This document shows positions 60,175 through 64,000 of a stretch of 64,000 nucleotides of DNA, piece by piece (position 1 is the first letter of the stretch; each line of letters opens with the position of its first letter). A program made the translations under genes and the position numbers. Source of the DNA: Oxobacter pfennigii. GTDB lineage: Bacteria > Bacillota > Clostridia > Clostridiales > Oxobacteraceae. The stretch lies in contig NZ_LKET01000016.1 in NCBI RefSeq assembly GCF_001317355.1, positions 62,001-126,000 on the forward strand, in the 5' to 3' direction. The notes under the pieces were generated by a model. The model was not told the DNA's origin, searched no databases, and saw only the letters and a program-made list of their open reading frames with translations.

Positions 60175-61041
60175 ATGCAGACAGTAATATTGACAGATTC
60201 CTGCAGCGACCTTCCATTAAGCTATGTAGAAGAAAACAACATTCACGTCATAGGAATGGCATACAATTTTAAAGGTCAGGAGCATATAGATGATTTCGGC
60301 AAGACATTAAGCTATAAAGAATTTTATGATAATCTTAGGGCAGGTGAGATGTCCTCCACATCTCAGATTAATGTATTTACTTTTGTTGAGATATTTAAAA
60401 AATATGTCAATGAAAGTAAATCAGTATTGTACATAGGCTTTTCATCTGCATTGAGCGGAAGCGTTAATAGTGCCAAGATAGCCAGGGAAACAGTTATGGA
60501 GGAAATTCCTGGTGCGGATATAACAGTAGTAGACAGCTTGTGTGCATCAGGCGGAGAAGGCCTTCTTGTATATCACGCCGTTGAAATGCTGAAAAAAGGC
60601 CATTCAAAGGATGAAATTGCAGACTGGGCAGAAAAGAACAAGCTTAAGGTCATTCATTGGTTCACCGTTGAAGATTTAAATCATTTAAAAAGGGGAGGAA
60701 GGGTATCAAGCACTGCTGCTTTTGTAGGCACCATATTGGATATAAAGCCTATTCTTCAGGTTAATGATGAAGGAAAGCTCATCCCCATAACGAAGGTAAA
60801 AGGAAGGAAAAAATCCATAAAGGCTTTGGCAGATAAGCTGAAGGAAATGATAGTGAGCCCGGAGGAACAGGTTATTTTCATAAATCACGGAGACTGCCTT
60901 GAAGAAGCTGAATATTTAAAAAGACTGGTACTTGAAGAAGTAAAGGTAAAGGATGTAGTGATAAATTATGTAGGACCCGTTGTAGGCTCTCATTCAGGTC
61001 CGGGAACATTGACAGCGTTCTTTATGGGAGATAAGAGATAG
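60175..61041 (+). CDS. DegV-family fatty-acid-binding protein
   Basis: 288 residues from ATG 60175 (AAAGGAGTG 6 bases before; the frame from 60166 has none). DegV signature: ILTDSCSDLP at the N-terminus, SSTSQIN and IGFSSALSGSVNSA, then DLNHLKRGGRVSS and the C-terminal VVGSHSGPGTLTAFF. Known members (FakB) bind a fatty acid and present it to the kinase FakA. It is 28 bases after the MBL gene. Confidence 0.93.
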   Translation: MQTVILTDSCSDLPLSYVEENNIHVIGMAYNFKGQEHIDDFGKTLSYKEFYDNLRAGEMSSTSQINVFTFVEIFKKYVNESKSVLYIGFSSALSGSVNSAKIARETVMEEIPGADITVVDSLCASGGEGLLVYHAVEMLKKGHSKDEIADWAEKNKLKVIHWFTVEDLNHLKRGGRVSSTAAFVGTILDIKPILQVNDEGKLIPITKVKGRKKSIKALADKLKEMIVSPEEQVIFINHGDCLEEAEYLKRLVLEEVKVKDVVINYVGPVVGSHSGPGTLTAFFMGDKR

Positions 61042-61059
61042 AAGTAAAGGGGATACATA

Positions 61060-61818
61060 ATGAAAATATATTCATGGAATGTTAACGGAATAAGGGCCAT
61101 TATGGGAAAAGGCTTCGTGGAATGGGTGAATAGCGAAAAGCCTGACATATTATGCCTGCAGGAAACCAAAGCAGCAGAGGACCAGATTGATTTAAGTGCA
61201 ATCAGGGATGAAGGCTATGAGATATTTTGGAATGCAGCCGAAAAGAAGGGATACAGCGGAGTGGCAACCTTCTCTAAAATGAAGTCTTTATCAGTAAAAT
61301 ATGGCTTTGAAACAGAGAAATTCAATAATGAAGGAAGAATAATAATCACTGAATTCGAGGATTTTACCCTTTTTAACATATATTTTCCCAACGGCCAAAT
61401 GGGAGAGGACAGACTTAATTACAAATTGGAGTTTTATGATGAGGCTCTAAAATATTTTGACAGCTTAAGGGACGCAGGAAAGAATGTGATAATCTGCGGA
61501 GACTATAACACGGCACACAGAGAAGTTGACTTGAAAAATCCAAAATCCAATGAAAATTATTCAGGTTTTTTACCTATTGAACGCCAGTGGATTGACAAGC
61601 TTATTTCTCATGGATATGTGGATGTTTACAGGACAATGTATCCTGATACAGTCAAGTACTCCTGGTGGAGCTACAGATTCAGCGCCCGGGCAAGAAATAT
61701 AGGTTGGAGAATTGATTATTTCTTTGTAAACCAGGACTTCTATTCGAGGATTAAAAGCTGCGATATGCTAAATGATATACAGGGGTCAGACCACTGTCCC
61801 ATATTTATTGAAATATAG
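61060..61818 (+). CDS. xth: Exodeoxyribonuclease III
   Basis: 252 residues, exonuclease-endonuclease-phosphatase fold. SWNVNGIRA with the metal Asn, CLQETKA with the metal Glu, GDYNTAHREVDL with catalytic Asp/Asn, WWSYRFSARARNIGWRIDYF (first part WWSYRFSARA) and GSDHCPIFI with the catalytic Asp-His. It cuts DNA at abasic sites and trims 3' ends. ATG 61060 follows AAAGGGGATACATA. A terminator follows. Confidence 0.96.
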   Translation: MKIYSWNVNGIRAIMGKGFVEWVNSEKPDILCLQETKAAEDQIDLSAIRDEGYEIFWNAAEKKGYSGVATFSKMKSLSVKYGFETEKFNNEGRIIITEFEDFTLFNIYFPNGQMGEDRLNYKLEFYDEALKYFDSLRDAGKNVIICGDYNTAHREVDLKNPKSNENYSGFLPIERQWIDKLISHGYVDVYRTMYPDTVKYSWWSYRFSARARNIGWRIDYFFVNQDFYSRIKSCDMLNDIQGSDHCPIFIEI

Positions 61819-61827
61819 TTGTGAAAG

Positions 61828-61862
61828 TTACGGATTGCACAAAATTGCATCCGTAATTTTTT
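61828..61862 (+). terminator. Terminator of xth
   Basis: TTACGGATTGC pairs with GCATCCGTAA (one bulge) around ACAAAATT, followed by six T. Confidence 0.85.
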
Positions 61863-61876
61863 AAGGGGAGTTTTTT

Positions 61877-62569
61877 ATGGAAAAAGCAAATTTTAAAATA
61901 AGGGCATGGGAAATAGATTTTTTAAGGGGAATAGCATTAATATGCATGATAATATTTCATATAGTCTTTGACCTTAGGGATTTATATAATATACCAATAG
62001 ATTATGCAAAAGGCTTTTTCTATTATGAAGGCAAGTTTTCGGCAATATTATTTATGCTTATATCAGGTATAAGCAGCTCATTTAGCCGCAATAATTTTAA
62101 AAGAGGGTTAAAAATATTTTCAATAGCCATGTTTATAACTCTGGCAACATATATTTTCGACCCCCGTCTTATTATAAAATTCGGTATACTTCATTATTTT
62201 GGTATAAGCATGATGCTTTATGGTATTTTCAAGGATTTAAATAAGTATTTGCTGCTTATAACAGGGACGGTGATTATAGTAATAGGCAATATTTTTTCAA
62301 ACATGACTGTAGTATCTCCATATCTTTTTCCTATTGGGCTTATATCATCAAGCTTTTTTTCGTCGGATTACTACCCCATATTCCCCTGGTTCGGCATATT
62401 TTTATACGGTATTGCCATAGGAAAATTCTTATATAAGGAAAAGAGGAGCATATTTAATTTCACCATACCCGATAACCCCATCAACTTCTTAGGGAGGCAT
62501 TCGTTGATTGTGTATCTTTTGCACCAGCCTGTTATTTTATTTATACTAAATGTAGTGATGAAAAAGTAA
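61877..62569 (+). CDS. DUF1624-type membrane protein (acyltransferase-like)
   Basis: 230 residues, about seven hydrophobic helices. N-terminal RAWEIDFLRGIALICMIIFH matches the heparan-alpha-glucosaminide N-acetyltransferase-like DUF1624 family (EID.LRG...MI..H), then LFMLISGISS and the late FLGRHSLIVYLLHQP with its His residues. Such proteins move acyl groups across the membrane to sugars. The substrate here is unknown. ATG 61877 follows AAGGGGAG, just after the xth terminator. Confidence 0.83.
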   Translation: MEKANFKIRAWEIDFLRGIALICMIIFHIVFDLRDLYNIPIDYAKGFFYYEGKFSAILFMLISGISSSFSRNNFKRGLKIFSIAMFITLATYIFDPRLIIKFGILHYFGISMMLYGIFKDLNKYLLLITGTVIIVIGNIFSNMTVVSPYLFPIGLISSSFFSSDYYPIFPWFGIFLYGIAIGKFLYKEKRSIFNFTIPDNPINFLGRHSLIVYLLHQPVILFILNVVMKK

Positions 62570-62581
62570 GCCTAAATAAAA

Positions 62582-64000
62582 TCAGTGTATTTTTTTATGA
62601 ACAGGCTCAACACCGTATTTTTTAGCATTATGATCTCTTCCCAAATATAGATTTATCCAGGATGAAGTCTGAGTCAAATGATAATTACAGGGCGGTATCA
62701 CATCATGGTCCAGCTCCCGGGTTTTGCCGCTGTTTTTTAGCCGGGCATAAGCTCTTACCCATTCGCATTTTTTCTTAAAAGGATATACCTCACACCAGCC
62801 GAGGTAGCTTCCTCCGCAAATACCGTTTCTTATTTGCTTCGGGCATTGGGACATGGGGCAGACATATGCCACGTCCGGAAGAGCGCAGTCGCCGCAATCC
62901 TTGCAATGATAAAGTACGGTTTTTGAAATATGTTCAACAAAATGAAAAGGCTCTTCCAATGGAGTGTCTTCAATGGCCTTGCATATAGCCCTCATGGGCT
63001 TCCACAAAGGAGTACCCGGCTCCAGCATAAGGCTGTGAACTATTTTTGACATGGGGTAAACCAATTCCACTTTGGTGTCCAATGGCCTTTCTCTTCTTTC
63101 AGAAACTGCGTCCCTATTAAGGCCCGTCTTTTCATCTTTTTCGAAATAATAAAACCCGTCCCGTATGGGGTAGTCAAATTGAGGTAAAAAGTCCATCCAT
63201 GTACCTGACAATTCCTCTCCTTTGTCTATGATATACTCAACATCCTCATATCTTATGCCATGGCCGCCTATATGTACCCCGGCATATCCCATTCCCTTCA
63301 TAATAGCATAAAGCTTTGCACACCTTAAAAGCTTTGCTTCTGCTCCTTTATCAGGTGAATAGCTTTCATTTTCAATTTCCGACAGCAATTTATCTGTTAC
63401 GATGACACCGGGAATTCTGTTTTTATTCATAAGCTTGGCTGTGCCGTGAGACAGCACATAAATATTGCCTATAACAGGAATATTCAAATTAAGGCTGTTA
63501 ATAAAAAGAAGCAATTCATGGATTTTTCTCGCATCGTAGCCAATCTGGCTGACAATATATTTGGCACCGGAGCTGATTTTCATTTTGAGCTTATAATACT
63601 GAACCATGGTTTCTGCCTCGGTCTGCTTGAAGGGGGAACATACGGCACCTGCGAAGAAATCGCTTGGGTTATGTTTTATGATTCCTCTTATCCCTTTGTA
63701 TTCTAAGCCTTTATTCATCTCTTCTAAAAGCATCAGAACATGCATGGGCTCTAAATCAAATACCGGCTTTGGCCTGCCGAGGAATCCTGCATATACATAA
63801 TCACCGGTCATAACAAGTATGTTCCTGACCTTTGTGCGGTCCAGCGAATACAAAAGGCCTTCCAATTCATTTCTGTTCTTGTCCTTGCAGGTAAAATGAA
63901 CCAAAGGTTCTATACCGAGCTTTATTACTTCAGAGGCTAAGCCTTCGGGTGTGATTGCAGGCACCCCTCCCGGGTTATCCGTTAAGGTTAAGGCATGAAT
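62582..64000 (-). CDS. metF: Methylenetetrahydrofolate reductase with MetV-like C-terminus, 5' end cut
   Basis: 472 codons are visible and the frame runs off the right edge: upstream of a spurious GTG at 63964 it continues as HALTLTDNPGG, the family's N-terminal strand. The first two-thirds form the MTHFR barrel (LVHFTCKDKNRNELEGLL, NILVMTGDY, PVIGNIYVLS). The last about 120 residues are the MTHFR_C/MetV-like Cys-rich domain: HCKDCGDCALP, CPMSQCPKQ, CGGSYLGWCEV. In acetogens MetF works with MetV, which carries iron-sulfur or zinc sites; here both are on one chain. It reduces methylene-THF to methyl-THF. Confidence 0.9.
   Translation of the reverse strand: MHALTLTDNPGGVPAITPEGLASEVIKLGIEPLVHFTCKDKNRNELEGLLYSLDRTKVRNILVMTGDYVYAGFLGRPKPVFDLEPMHVLMLLEEMNKGLEYKGIRGIIKHNPSDFFAGAVCSPFKQTEAETMVQYYKLKMKISSGAKYIVSQIGYDARKIHELLLFINSLNLNIPVIGNIYVLSHGTAKLMNKNRIPGVIVTDKLLSEIENESYSPDKGAEAKLLRCAKLYAIMKGMGYAGVHIGGHGIRYEDVEYIIDKGEELSGTWMDFLPQFDYPIRDGFYYFEKDEKTGLNRDAVSERRERPLDTKVELVYPMSKIVHSLMLEPGTPLWKPMRAICKAIEDTPLEEPFHFVEHISKTVLYHCKDCGDCALPDVAYVCPMSQCPKQIRNGICGGSYLGWCEVYPFKKKCEWVRAYARLKNSGKTRELDHDVIPPCNYHLTQTSSWINLYLGRDHNAKKYGVEPVHKKIH

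Overview
The window reads as chromosomal DNA of an anaerobic, spore-former-type Clostridia (Firmicutes): AT-rich, AGGAGG-type ribosome sites, TTGACA/TATAAT promoters with 17-18 base spacing, many TTG/GTG starts, RNA-level control (guanine riboswitch, ileS T-box, lysine riboswitch), a clostridial purECFMNHD order, a long type-2-like IleS, and a methylenetetrahydrofolate reductase with a cysteine-rich MetV-like tail, as seen in acetogen-type C1 metabolism. No complete insertion sequence, prophage or CRISPR array was seen.

Layout. 0-5 kb (-): the start of one gene and a remarkable 1617-residue multidomain protein (HD, HEAT-like, NadD-like nucleotidyltransferase, acetyltransferase-like, phosphoribosyltransferase-like). 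5-15 kb (+): purine permease, a small leucine-rich-repeat protein, then a guanine riboswitch and the purE-C-F-M-N-H-D operon for de novo IMP synthesis. 15-22.7 kb: yerC, a decayed second yerC copy, and accessory genes (duplicated membrane protein, secreted protein, pseudogene, lipoprotein, and a metallopeptidase/VWA plus MoxR-type ATPase cassette). 22.7-34.9 kb: pcrA-ligA, T-box and ileS, an OppA-like lipoprotein, a tiny Cys-rich gene, an ADP-ribosyltransferase-like gene and an orphan. The order pbuG-pur-yerC-pcrA-ligA resembles Bacillus subtilis, so the genes between yerC and pcrA look like an insertion into conserved backbone.

35-43 kb: an AIR-synthase-related protein, a cell-wall amidase, the rph-rdgB-yfcE operon, an 11-gene tRNA array with its own promoter and terminator, a HAD phosphatase and a separate tRNA-Leu. 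43-46 kb (-): PadR regulator with a HAAS membrane protein, a promoter-driven structured RNA that looks like 6S RNA, and thrB. 46-55.7 kb (+): carAB, prfC, an NSS transporter with a 32-residue MetS-like partner, and a membrane protein. 55.8-59 kb (-): lysine riboswitch then asd-dapA-dapB. 59-64 kb: MBL hydrolase, DegV, exonuclease III, DUF1624 membrane protein, and a MetF-type reductase cut by the window end.

Scattered through it are intergenic hairpin repeats. Two about 200-base copies lie in opposite orientation (inside the pur operon and after the NSS transporter), and a third element in the asd leader keeps almost the same loop but has different, still paired arms. These repeats, the 1617-residue fusion, the VWA/MoxR cassette and the 6S-like RNA are the best leads for something new.
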